Shown here piece by piece: positions 11,501-20,791 of a stretch of DNA of 28,798 nt. A program made the translations under genes and the position numbers. The stretch is taken from contig AFZH01020656.1 of assembly GCA_048213135.1 (NCBI GenBank), forward strand, positions 1-28,798, given 5' to 3'. How positions within the stretch are numbered: position 1 is the first letter of the stretch; each line of letters begins with the position of its first letter. Below the pieces are notes generated by a model. The model ran no database searches and was not told where the DNA came from. It was given only the letters and a program-made list of their open reading frames with translations. This DNA comes from Reclinomonas americana ATCC 50394. Taxonomy: Eukaryota; Jakobida; Jakobea; Jakobida.

Positions 11501-13208
11501 TGTTGCTGCGGAATGTTGTTGACGTTAATGACGCTGCTGAGCAGGCTCCCAGTGCAAGAATTCAGCACTGCGTTGGCGGTGAAGCTGGAGTGCGAGATGG
11601 TCACGTTGGACATGGCAAAGATAGCGCCGCTGGTACAACACAGAGGTGTAAGACAGGAGGGCGAAGCACAGCGGTCACACTCAAAAGACGATCGCCTCAC
11701 CCGCCGACGGCGTTACCGCCAGAGTTTGCCGGAGTTTGCATGTTCAGGAGAGTTAATTGAAGATTGGACGCAAACAGGGAGTTGGCGGTGTTGTTGACAT
11801 AGTTGTTGGTGAACACAGACGTGTCGATGGAGGTCACAGCTGTGCGGAATGCGCGACCACAGACGCGTAAGAATGAACGAAACTATGAGGCACACACATC
11901 GCGTTCGACTCCACGCGTACCGTTGGCGAAGACAGCACCGCCTCCAATAAAGGAACCGCCAGAGTTCAAGCTTCCGCCACTGTTGCCGCAATTGTTGACT
12001 TGATTGCCTGCAGTTGCGAGACAACAGTAAGAGCGGGTGCGCACGCACACACGACCATCATCACACGTTACAAACCAACAAACGTGGTGTTGGCAAAGGA
12101 GAGAGTGGTGGCCACCACCGCCAGCGCACCACCACCACTCCCGTAGCTGGCAACCACATTGCTCACAGAGTTTTGGTAGAACTGGCTGCTTTGCACGGAC
12201 ACCGAGGAGACCTGGTAGGCGGCTGCGGCACCGCCGAGTCCCACATTCGTACTGACGCTCGGCGTCTGCAAATTTCCGACGACGGTGCAGTTGGAGAAGC
12301 GCGAGTTGCTGATCGTCAGCGCAGTAGTCTGCAACGTCGGTGCCACCAACAGCGCACCGCCCATCGAGTTGCCGGCACACGCAATGTTGGAAAACGTGCA
12401 CGACTCCACTTGCACTGCAGCCACAGCGGCCGTGATCAGCACTGCGCCACCGCACTGCCAAGAAAACTGCGGCTGCGTCGACGCGTTGGCAAAACTCGAA
12501 CGCAGTACTTGCACACTGCCTGTTCCACCACCACCACCACCACCACCCACAGTCAGACCACGCGCGCCAGTTACTTGGCAGTCGGCGACCACCACTGACG
12601 GCTGCGCTGCTCCGAGGACGGCGGAGACGAACGCGCTCTGCTGCTCTGCGGCACTCAATGTGGTCGAGGGAGACACTGAGAACTGCAGTCCTTGCAGCAC
12701 CAGCGACGCACTCGACGAGGTGAACGCCGGTAGCGAGGTGGCCACCAGGTGCACGCCGCCGACCGTGGTGCTATTCAGCAACACTCGCGACTGACCGAGT
12801 CCATCCAGCGTCAGCGACGAAGTCCCCAACGTGTACACTCCGTCGGTGAGAAGCAGCGTGTAGTCGCCAGTGCACGATGCAAACGTCATGGAGGTGAGCG
12901 CCGTACCCAGCGAGCAGGCCGTCGCAACATCCGCACCACAAGGTGCGTTCGTCAATCCCATCGGCGACACATTGACTGCGGCCGCGGGGGAAGGTGAGAA
13001 CGAAGATGCTCTCACGCCAGCAAGTGCATATGTGTGCGTGCACGCAACTCAGACACGATGTCGCGGCGTCCACTGCCACAAACGTCAGCGTAATGCTCAG
13101 CAGCAACGCGGCTATTAGACATGGGGGTCGACGACGCGCATGACGACCGCCGAGAGGAGGTGGCATCACCACTCGCATTCCGGTGACCGGAATCCCAAAG
13201 CGTGACAC
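743..13208 (-). CDS. Giant secreted/membrane protein: POMP-like beta-helix repeats, Cys-rich linker, multi-TM C-terminus
   Basis: One gene of about 12.5 kb with at least 30 exons. In-frame ATGs lie at 13208, 13178 and 13163; all precede an Arg-rich n-region (RHARRR) and a hydrophobic core (CLIAALLLSITLTFVAVDA), a clear signal peptide. Exon 2 (12076-12975) and the many short exons after it encode repeats of the type GGGAhF..(T/S)h.hxxxxFxxNxVxNxGNGGS, typical of right-handed parallel beta-helix/POMP proteins. A Cys-rich region follows (about 2580-3440), including SPCDVGEEY, CVKCSCSTGG and LCGECL. Roughly nine hydrophobic segments complete it (e.g. WLILKVFLIALLQHVV, VFFGFFLGVLLAFPVVLF, FTACVSFFVVQIVW), then a cytoplasmic-type tail with an Asp run, stop at 743-745. 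The order beta-helix, Cys-rich, 'YRPN..WEALQLLRR' multi-TM is known from large TRP-like/GCC2-GCC3-type protist surface proteins. Ligand and activity are unknown. Several middle joins are unresolved. Confidence 0.8.
3850..12975 (-). repeat. Array of degenerate beta-helix repeats, largely one unit per exon or two
   Basis: At least 15 recognisable units encode variants of GGGA(V/I/L)(F/L), then S/T-rich strands, a FxxNxV or FxGN step and a GNGGS-like turn. Examples: CGGGAMFVSSGSTLAVVSN near 9130, GGGALFTLAVTLVDVQ near 11220, GGGALLAFGATIVTG near 10920, GGAMYVDSDAVVTVIGNQF near 4480. Exons resolved by coordinate are 12076-12975, 11921-12007, 11701-11839, 11469-11629, 11180-11404, 11015-11110, 10849-10946 and 10737-10782. 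The array ends at a CLFGPNSAEYGNN motif near 3740, after which the protein changes character. Units are divergent at DNA level, so the array looks old. Confidence 0.8.
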
Positions 13209-13330
13209 ACACTCACTCTACGCGCACCCGACTTGACTCCCACCCTTCCTTTGTCCCACCACCTCATGATCTGCAACTTCGCACCATGTGCAACTTCATT
13301 GTCGACGACGTCAAACTGATTCACCACCAG
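13209..13330 (-). promoter_or_regulatory. Spacer holding the giant gene's promoter
   Basis: The 122 nt between the stop of the coiled-coil gene (13331) and the first ATG of the giant gene must hold the latter's promoter and the former's 3' end. I see no TATA box. A (GAC)n-like tract lies next to it, inside the Ser-rich C-terminal codons of the coiled-coil gene (about 13333-13365). Confidence 0.35.
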
Positions 13331-15518
13331 TCACAGCGACGACGACGACGACGGCGACGACGGTGGCTGGGTTACGCTGCTGCTGCTGCCATGTAATCTC
13401 TCATTCTCGCGGCGCAGACGTTCGATTTCGCGCTGCAGCGTTCGAATCTTCTCCAACGACTGACCCAGACCCGTGGTCATCTGTGCCTTCAGCGAGGCCA
13501 CTGTGTCGGACAGCACACGGTTGAAGTCGGCCTCCTTCTCGTCGTGCACACGACGGAGGGCGGATATCGACTGCTGGAATCGTTCCGTGTCTTGCGCCGC
13601 CTGCAGTTTGAAAGCAAATGTTGTGACGGATTGGTCGGGGCTGGCTGGCCGCTATTGTGCGCGCACACACTGACCTGCTGGGCCATAATCTCACTGGAGA
13701 AGCGCAGTGCAGCGTTCTCTTCAGTCAGCCGTTCCACAGTTTCCTCCAGCGAAGCACAACTGTGCACGCAGATGAAAAACAAGAAATGTGAATACCCCCT
13801 CGCACATGAATGTCATGCTGCAGACACAAACAGACCGCTGCTCCAGCGCCGGAAGCGACAGTGCATCACATCCCATGTCGACCGTGTGCGGCGACTCGCA
13901 GTGCGGATCACATGCAGCGTCGCGCATCGGTACAGAAGCCTGCAATGACGTGCGACGATGACTGCGACGACGCATTCGCTGCTCCTCGCGCTGCGCCTCC
14001 TCGGCTGCTTCCTCTCTCCGCTGGACAGCAGCCGCAGCTGCTGCTGCATCGCGCGTCTGAAATTCCTCTTCCATGCTGTGCAGCTGTCGTCGAAGGGTGG
14101 CGGTGGGATTTTGGTCAACGAGAACTCTGTCTCGCATGTCACGCGCACCTTGTGCAACAGCGACAACTCAATGGCGTGACTCTCCATGGTCAGCGCCTGT
14201 TCTGCCACTGCAGCTGGCGTCTCGTCGCACGCATCCAGCAGCTAGAGTCACGTGAACTGAGTTCAGAGGACTAGGAAAGGCAGGGCTTGTTGGGGACGCC
14301 ACGAAACTGCGTTGTAAGTGCGAATGACAGTGCCCAGCAGCGGCATCGGGTGCATCAGGTCGCTGTCGGACTGTGCGCAACAATCAACGGGTCAGCGGGG
14401 TGGGAAAAACACCTCCGCGGTGACGAAATCTCTCACCACGCCAAACATGGCCAGCATGCTGCTCGCCGCCGTAGGTGGCGACTGTGTGGCCGCCTTGTGT
14501 TCTGGTGACACCCGGGCGGCCTTTTGCGGCGGCGGGGACACCTTGTGTACAAGAACAAGTGTCAACACACACAGAGCACGGGTCGAGGGCGCAGATCGAT
14601 CTCACCTGCTGAGCATCACTACCCGTCGCCATATCCTGCGCACCCACCCGCACGTCAATCAACAACAGTAGACGCGGCCGCAGAGCAAAACACACACGCA
14701 CACACACACCTGCATGCGCGGCGGGCTTCCCGCAGCAGCATCCTTCTCAACAACAACAAAAGAGACAACACGTCAGGAATCGTACTCACAGGCCGGCCAC
14801 ATGTCCACGAGTCTCACCTGCACTCGCGCCGGCGACACCATCGTTGCTGCGTCCTACACATCACCAAACACAGTTCAGTACCTACGCCTGTACTACACCA
14901 CGCGACAGCGCCACTCACCGCCATGGTGGCGTCTTCGGCAGTCTACATTACAAGAGCATGAGTAGAATGCGAGCTCACACACACACACTGTGACATCCAC
15001 GCAGCCGCACCTGTGGCTCATCGGCGGCCACCACAGGCACGCCTCTGTGTGAGCGATCGCGAGGAGGCGCCTGACGAGCAGCCGGCTGCCGATGTTTCGC
15101 GAGTAAACAACACAGACAAAGAAAGAGAAAGAGGAACAAGAGAACGCAACACGAGGCGCACGCTTGGCCATCGCCACCACACCACTCGTCTGCGCATGAA
15201 CAACAACAGCGTCATGTAACGTTTTCCCCCATTTCGCGCGCTTTTTTTGTTGCTGACCTTGACTGTGTTCTTCACCGACACTGGCTGTTGTGGCTGTTGT
15301 GGCTGTTGTGGAGGAGGTTTCTTACTCTGCTGCAGACGCTGCTGTCGCCACTTCTCCAACTGCTGTCGCCGAGGATCACCCGCAGTCGCGTTGACACTGA
15401 GTGTGCCCAGTGGAGCGCGCGACGAGGAGGACGACAAAGGCGCGTGGTGCACGTCATCATCATCATCGCCACCACCACCGCCACTCTCGCGGCGACGAGC
15501 AGCGGCGCGAGTCTCCAT
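13331..15518 (-). CDS. Coiled-coil protein built from 13 small exons, function unknown
   Basis: Exons (5' to 3'): 15258-15518, 15151-15189, 15011-15085, 14919-14942, 14818-14853, 14710-14745, 14606-14635, 14413-14541, 14308-14370, 14149-14241, 13836-14056, 13675-13759, 13331-13600. They sum to 1362 nt, 453 aa. The N-terminus is low complexity (METRAAARRRES, poly-Gly, Asp run, Gln/Pro-rich), the middle is Ala/Pro/Ser-rich, and a small hydrophobic segment reads MLAMFGVVRDFV. The last about 200 residues are heptad-rich: an Ala/Glu/Arg helix (QRREEAAEEAQREEQRMRRR), then SLEETVERLTEENAALR and LEKIRTLQREIERLRRENE, ending in Ser/Pro. All introns but the last two are phase 0, and five exons are 24-39 nt. 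The start is uncertain because the frame stays open upstream (RKRNAGFQSIPGNDSRLSHA precedes METR). It is divergent from the CBM48 gene, 119 nt away. Probably a cytoskeletal or scaffold-type protein, but I do not recognise the family. Confidence 0.65.
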
Positions 15519-15637
15519 TTGCGATGCAAAAGGCGCGTGTGACAGTCGTGAGTCATTGCCGGGAATGGACTGGAACCCGGCATTGCGCTTCCTGTCAACA
15601 CTCACAGTACATCGCACACACACGCAGAGACAGAGAC
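15519..15637. promoter_or_regulatory. Shared spacer between divergent coiled-coil and CBM48 genes
   Basis: 119 nt separate the two proposed start codons, so both promoters must overlap here or extend into the genes. It contains a short CA-rich stretch (about 15614-15625) and no TATA box. If the coiled-coil protein starts further upstream, part of this is coding on the minus strand. Confidence 0.35.
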
Positions 15638-18063
15638 ATGGGCATTTCGGGCTCAAGTGGAAGGCAACTGGTGCTGGAGGTGCGGGCAATGCGTTTTCTC
15701 CACAGATGCACACTCGGGGGGTTTTTGTCCGACGCCACTCTCTCTCTTTCTCTCTCTCTCTGTATGTGTGTGTGCAGGTGGTGGAGCGCGACATTGAGGA
15801 CACACACGAGGAGGTCATGGTGCTCACGTATGACACGGATATCCGTGAAGCACCGGGTGCGTGGCACATCATTTTGTTGTTATGTATGTCTCTCTTTGTT
15901 TCCTCCTCACTCATTTTTCTGCAGCTCATTGGCGTGCTGCGCTTGGTGATCGTGCTCTGGAAGCGCTGCTTCAACGTTGCGTGACACAGAGACCTTTCAT
16001 TCACTCTCATTGACATTGATTATTTTCTCCTGTCTCTCTCGCACACAGAACCCGCTCGTGGCGTTGCGTCTCTCAGTCTCACACACACACAGACACAGAC
16101 ACACACACTCATGTCTTCAATTATCGTCGTCGCACACAGATCCGCTGGTGTGATGTGAGAGAGGGTGAGCCACTGGCTCCGCGTGTCAAGTTTGTGGTGC
16201 TGGTTTCGCTGCAGGAGGAAGGCCATGAGTCTGGAGAAGAGGTCAATTCACATCCCGGCTCCTCGCGCAGTGGTGGAACGACGATGACTGACTTTATTTG
16301 TGTGCTGGGGCGTGCAGGCCAAGGCGCGGATTTCGCGAGACTTGCGACAGGTGCACCATTTTGTGGCCAGCCAGCGTGTGCGGTCGCTGTCGTTGCCGCT
16401 CTTCGTGTACACTGTGTTGCCGCCGAGGGAGTTGTGTAGTGTGATGTGCTGGCATGTGTGGGGGAATTGCAGGCTGACGTGTGCACGCCGCAGAGTCGTC
16501 GAGGTGTTTGCGTCGGAATTTCATAGGGCATTCGAGTACATTGGCACCGGCGCCGCCGATGCGGCAACTCAACTGACCCGTGTTGTGGTGTGCGTCAAAG
16601 GTGGCGGCAAAATACGGCAGGTGAGTGTTGGAAGCTGTCTCGGGAGAGCGAGTGCACTGCTATGTCGCTGAATCTGCATTGCCTCGTCCAGCTGTTCAGC
16701 CAGTACATTGCGAGCATGTTCCCGCAAGAGGCCGCTCCTCCCGTGTGGGAGCTGTTCTTCTCCGATCGCCAGTGGTACTCGCTGAAGCAAGAGGTATCCG
16801 ACTACATCGAGAGTGCGACTGGTGACCTTGTTCCGCTGCGCATCTGCCCGGCGCCCGACAATCACGAGTGTCTGCGCGTCCTTGTTTGCCGCTCGCGAGA
16901 TGAGGTGTGCACACACGCACACGTATTCCGTGCACTCATCAGGTTGACTGACTGTATTCCCTCTCCTCCTTTGTGGTTGTATCGCAAGGTGGTGGACTTT
17001 ACAGCCAATCAACGGTATGCGATCCGGCGACGCGAACCCGCGGTGCCGGTGCGATCACAATCTTCGCCTCCGACTTCGTCTTCGACACCAGCTGCCGTGG
17101 CAGGATCTCAATCGGCGGCACCACCGAATCCTCCCGCGGCAGCAGCAGCACTGACATATGTATCGTCCCCCTCGCCACAGTCACCGCCACGGCCAGCACC
17201 TGCAGCCGCCGCCGCCGCCGCAGCAGCAGCAGCAGCTCCGCCTCCTGCGTCCCCTGCGCAACAAGCGCCTGCATCGCAAGCAATGTTCGATACTGTACCA
17301 GAGGTGAACGTCTGTAGGCTTTTCTGGTAATGCGCACGTGAAGCTCTAACAACCTGTCTGTTGTTGCGATGACAGGTGTTTTCGCGGCACAGTGCGGCGG
17401 AGCTGCATCCAGTGCACCTGACGTGGATGAAACCTGGAGGTGCTTTTGTCAAGGGCGTCTTTGTGCGCGGTTCTTGGGATAGGTATCAGCAGGCGCTTCG
17501 TCTTCGTGCCGTGGGGCACGATCGCTACGAGGTGACACTTCGAGTGCCGGCTGGGTTCTACTTCTACAAGGTCAGAACACACAATGTGTACTGTGCTCTT
17601 GAAGCCACGCTAACGGAAGTCTGGTGCAGTTCACGGATGACCAGTCTGCCACGCTGGCGAGCGAGCGTATCAAAGTGGTCAAGGAGCAAGGGACCCTGCT
17701 TCCCTTCCACCCACTGCATGTGCCTGTGACGTTCAGTGTGGCTCGACAGCACGAGCGACAGCACACCGTGCTGGAGTTCTCAGCCTCTAATGGTTACTTT
17801 CTGTGCGCATTCTTTCCGAAGACCGATGAAGGCGAGGCACTGGCGCGAGCTATCCAGGAGAAGAGCAGGTTGCGAGCGTGTTTTTCGTCTTTTTCTTTCT
17901 TACCGAGTGTTGAGCAGACTTGTCCATGCACAGCCAAGTACCACCCGATCCTGTCGTCTTCTTCACTGGCCGTTGGCATGGAATCGAACTGAAGACGGAA
18001 CCATCGCAACTACCGGACCCACAGTGGTGCGCGGCAGCACTGGACCGAGTGTCGGCGCTTTAA
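15638..18063 (+). CDS. AMPK-beta-type glycogen-binding (CBM48/E-set) domain protein with novel N-terminal region
   Basis: Eleven exons join cleanly: 15638-15679, 15778-15856, 15925-15980, 16140-16241, 16318-16433, 16473-16620, 16692-16904, 16989-17303, 17376-17570, 17630-17868, 17934-18063 (1635 nt, 544 aa). Residues about 368-450 match the AMPK-beta carbohydrate-binding fold: VHLTWMKPGGAFVKGVFVRG, then SWDRY, YEVTLRVPAGFYFYKFTDD. Before it lie about 275 residues I cannot assign (DLRQVHHFVASQRVRSLSLP, IRQLFSQYIASMFPQ, WELFFSDRQWYSLKQEVSDY) and an Ala/Pro/Ser-rich linker with a 12-Ala run. The start MGISGSS has Gly2 and Ser6, the N-myristoylation pattern that AMPK beta subunits also use. A typical AMPK-beta C-terminal subunit-interaction domain is not evident, so I do not call it a beta subunit. 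The 3' end could extend: GTGTCG at 18048 spliced to 18149 would give a Gln/Thr-rich tail ending at 18445. Confidence 0.7.
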
Positions 18064-18500
18064 ATGCTGTAGTCACGGAGGGAACTTTGATGCTACCAAG
18101 TAAAGGTGCTTCCGACGTTCTAGTAACATGCGCGTTCTCCTCTAGCAGACGCGCTATCAGGTGGGAAGCATGTGCTGGGAGAAGACGGATCACTGCAATG
18201 CATCCCATCACGCCGACCCATCACCTGCGCTGCCTTCCCATCAACCTCACCGCAACGACGCAAACCAAGTGCAGCAACACAAGAGACGAGCCATGTTCGA
18301 TCCAAACAGTTTACGAGTGCTTGCGACCGATACCACTGCCACAACGCGACGCCAAACCACCACCAATCCTCTTCCACAAGCCCCCCAGTTCGACTGGAAA
18401 GAGAGGGGCATGGAAGAGCAGCAGCAGCAGACAACCACGTTGTGAACCAGAGCACCGGCAACACGCACGCCGCGCACACCACAGGCGATGCTCAAATTTT
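18064..18500. other. 3' region between convergent CBM48 and eS21 genes
   Basis: 437 nt. The plus strand keeps protein-like reading to a TGA at 18443-18445 (MFDPNSLRVLATDTTATTRR, then QFDWKERGMEEQQQQ). That may be an additional last exon of the CBM48 gene, joined from a donor at 18048 to an acceptor ending at 18148. All three plus frames are low complexity here, so I cannot decide between exon and 3' UTR. Confidence 0.4.
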
Positions 18501-19203
18501 TTACACGTCCTGCATGATCTTGCGCTCAATGCACAGGCGGTTCACGGCGTTGTCGGATTGGCCCTACAAGTGCAAGGACAACGACGAAGCGGATGAGTAA
18601 CACAGGGGCATTGATACGAGAGAGAAAGGCACAGACAAACCTTGGCGCGGATGAAGCCGCAGAGTGCGATCGTGTCGCTTGAGCCAGTGTACACACCATC
18701 GGCGTTGATCTGGCCAATGTTGAACTGCACCGACGCGTGATCCGTCGCAGTGATCAGGCGGTTCGTTGCCGAGCTGCGTGACAAAGGAGAGAGGAGAGAG
18801 AGAAGAGGAGGGGACGATGAGTTGCCATGTCGTGCGCTCCTCCTTCCCACTCTCACACGCCTCTCAATCTCTCTTTCTCTCTCTCACACACACACACTCA
18901 CGATGAGCACTGTCGCATGCACACACAAAGACGGAGAGCTTGTGGCATGCGAGTGCCGACTGACACTATAAACAGCCTTCTCTTCCACTCCTCTCGTCTC
19001 TTTGTTGATCGACACATCGACACATGGTTGCACGTAAGCGACTGCGTGCTCCGTGCGTGCTGCAGGGGGGCCAGTCCTCCGCCATGACATGCACATGACA
19101 TGCACCCCACCCTCTCTCTCACCCCCCTCCTCTCTGCGCCCTCGGATACTCACCACTTGCGGGGAATGTACAGATCGACCTTCTTGCCCTCGTCGTTGAT
19201 CAT
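18501..19203 (-). CDS. RPS21: 40S ribosomal protein S21 (eS21)
   Basis: Three exons, 19154-19203, 18641-18773 and 18501-18563 (246 nt, 81 aa). The product starts [20 protein letters not shown], matching the eukaryotic eS21 start (M-x-ND-x-G-x-x-VDLY-x-PRKCSA). It continues with [18 protein letters not shown] and a Gly-Ser-rich turn to [11 protein letters not shown], and ends [16 protein letters not shown]. Length equals the usual 80-87 aa family size. The junction Cys codon of PRKC is split by intron 1 (TG/C). eS21 is a small-subunit surface protein needed for late 40S maturation. Intron 1 is long for this window (380 nt) and full of TC/CA repeats; I found no convincing snoRNA in it. It is divergent from the uL5 gene. 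Confidence 0.95.
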
Positions 19204-19643
19204 GATGAACTGTGTGTGTGGATGTGCACTCGTGTGGGATCGAGTTGATTGTGTGTGTGATGGGACAGTCGATTGCAATTGTCACTGCGAGCACGCGATC
19301 ACTTTTGCACGGCAGGCACACACAACGCAATGGTAAATCCCTCATCAGCAGAACGAGAAGCGGGTTCCACACACGAGGGAGAGAGAGCGAGTCACACACA
19401 AGGGGAGGGAGAGAGAGATGCGCGTGTGTGTGCGCGTGGGGAAGTTTGTGGCGCGTGAGTACGATGCGCATGTGCATGGCGCTGACATGCGCCCCCTTGT
19501 TCCCTTCCGCCTCCTCTCTTTGCGCGTGCGCTGCATGGTGCATGTGGTGTGGTGCTGTGTGCGCGACAGATCAGCGAAGAGAGACGCGTGAGAGTTGATG
19601 AGGGGGAGAAGTGTGTGTGTGCAGAAGTAGTGTGTGACTGGCC
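19204..19643. promoter_or_regulatory. Candidate bidirectional promoter between eS21 and uL5 genes
   Basis: 440 nt between the divergent start codons of two ribosomal-protein genes. It is rich in TG/CA dinucleotides (for example 19211-19216 and 19421-19440) and GAGAGA blocks. No TATA box is seen. One sequence could coordinate large- and small-subunit protein expression. UTR introns could also lie here. Confidence 0.5.
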
Positions 19644-20569
19644 ATGGTCGGTCACCTCTTTGTGTGAGTGACAGCACGTCAGGAGTATGCACGCATCACT
19701 GTGTGAGCGAGGGGGCTGTGATTATTCACGTGTCATGACGGGTGTGGTGTTGACTCGCTCGTTGCTTCCATCCAGGCGGAGAAGAAGAGCAAGTCAGAGA
19801 ACCCGATGCGCGAGCTCCAGGTGGGCAAGCTCGTGCTCAACATCTCGGTCGGCGAGTCGGGCGATCCGCTCACCAAGGCGGCCAAGGTGCTCGAGCAGCT
19901 GAGCGGCCAGGAGCCCGTCCTGTCCAAGGGTCCGTTTTTTGTCAGTCTGCATGCATGCCATCCTCCTCCTTCTCGTGTCATGACACTCTTTCCTCCCCTC
20001 CCCACAGCTCGCCTCACCATTCGCCAGTTCGGTGTGCGCCGTAACGAAAAGATTGCGTGCCACGTGACTGTGCGCGGTGAGAAGGCCAAGGAGCTCCTGC
20101 AGCGCGGCCTCCGCGTCAAGGAGTTCGAGCTCAAGAAGGAGAACTTCTCAGCCACTGGCAACTTTGGCTTTGGTGCGTGCGCCCACATGCACGCACACAA
20201 CAGTGCTGGATAGCAGGGGGCTGACTCGTGCGCGCGCGTTTGTGCAGGCATTGATGAGCACATTGATCTCGGCATCAAGTACGACCCGTCGACTGGTATC
20301 TACGGCATGGACTTCTACGTGGTGATGGAGCGCCCTGGTTTCCGCGTGGCGCGCCGCAGGCGCGCGAACTCGCGCATTGGCACCAGCCACCGCATCACGC
20401 CACAGGAGACGATGGAGTGGTTCAAGAAGGTGTGTGTGTGTTCTTTTTTTGGCATCATCATCACGAAAGCAGCAGGGGATAGCAGGGAGAGGCGAGAATG
20501 GTTGGTTGGCAGTGGCTCACGCGAGTGATTTTTTTGTGCATGCAGACCTACACTGGCTTCCTCGTCTAA
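19644..20569 (+). CDS. RPL11: 60S ribosomal protein L11 (uL5)
   Basis: uL5 binds 5S rRNA in the central protuberance of the large subunit. Exons 19776-19929, 20008-20172, 20248-20429 and 20546-20569 encode [100 protein letters not shown] and a C-terminus WFKKTYTGFLV, all signature uL5 segments. Taking exon 1 as the lone ATG at 19644-19646 (donor GTCGGT) gives 528 nt, 175 aa, with a start [10 protein letters not shown] like animal uL5. The other option, ATG 19735, needs a 34-nt intron and gives MTAEKK. Every later join keeps frame and the length is normal. Confidence 0.95.
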
Positions 20570-20791
20570 ACTATGGCTCGCTGCTTGGAACGCTTCCAGT
20601 GACTCCCTGTTCACCACTCTCCCGCCACTCCGATCCAGCCATTGCTTGTCGTATTATCTCTGCCGCAGAGGGGGTCCCTTTGAAGCACCGTAAAACACAC
20701 AAACAACAGAAAAACAATAGTCACGGGGGAGGGGGAGGGGGAGGGTAGGAACCATTCCATCATTCGTGGGTCGGAAGATCAATTCACGCAA
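20570..20791 (+). promoter_or_regulatory. uL5 3' region and COQ6 promoter with G-quadruplex motif
   Basis: 222 nt between same-strand genes. At 20725-20745 lie four G runs (5, 5, 5 and 3 G) separated by single A residues, ending 46 nt upstream of the COQ6-type ATG. A-rich sequence (20692-20720) precedes it. It could lie in the promoter or 5' UTR of the downstream gene or in the 3' UTR of uL5. Confidence 0.5.

Noticed and set aside
12014-12794. Plus-strand open frames opposite the beta-helix exons
   Set aside because: Antisense shadows of a GC-rich coding strand: His/Arg/Thr-rich, with no family similarity or consistent splice structure.
3850-12975. CRISPR-like or satellite repeat array
   Set aside because: The repetition is at protein level, units differ greatly in DNA sequence and length, and introns separate them.
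12068-13015. Single-exon gene call for the long minus-strand open frame
   Set aside because: It begins inside an intron. It is exon 2 of the giant gene, preceded by a separate signal-peptide exon and followed by in-phase repeat exons.
15018-16016. 332-codon minus-strand open frame as a complete gene
   Set aside because: Only its middle (15258-15518) is supported as the first exon of the coiled-coil gene. Upstream it is antisense to CBM48 exons and simple repeats, and downstream it crosses spliced introns.
16081-16110. (CA)n, (TC)n and (GT)n tracts as functional elements
   Set aside because: Such tracts occur in many introns across the window (also near 14690, 18885, 19420 and 27350) and look like generic intron composition or pyrimidine tracts.
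17736-18596. 286-codon plus-strand open frame at the end of the CBM48 gene
   Set aside because: It is out of frame with the spliced CBM48 model after a GTTGCG donor and a CACAG acceptor. It is low complexity and runs antisense into the eS21 last exon.
18895-18965. C/D-box snoRNA-like CGATGAG...CTGA in the first eS21 intron
   Set aside because: It lies on the strand opposite to the host gene, the C box is imperfect and there is no terminal stem.
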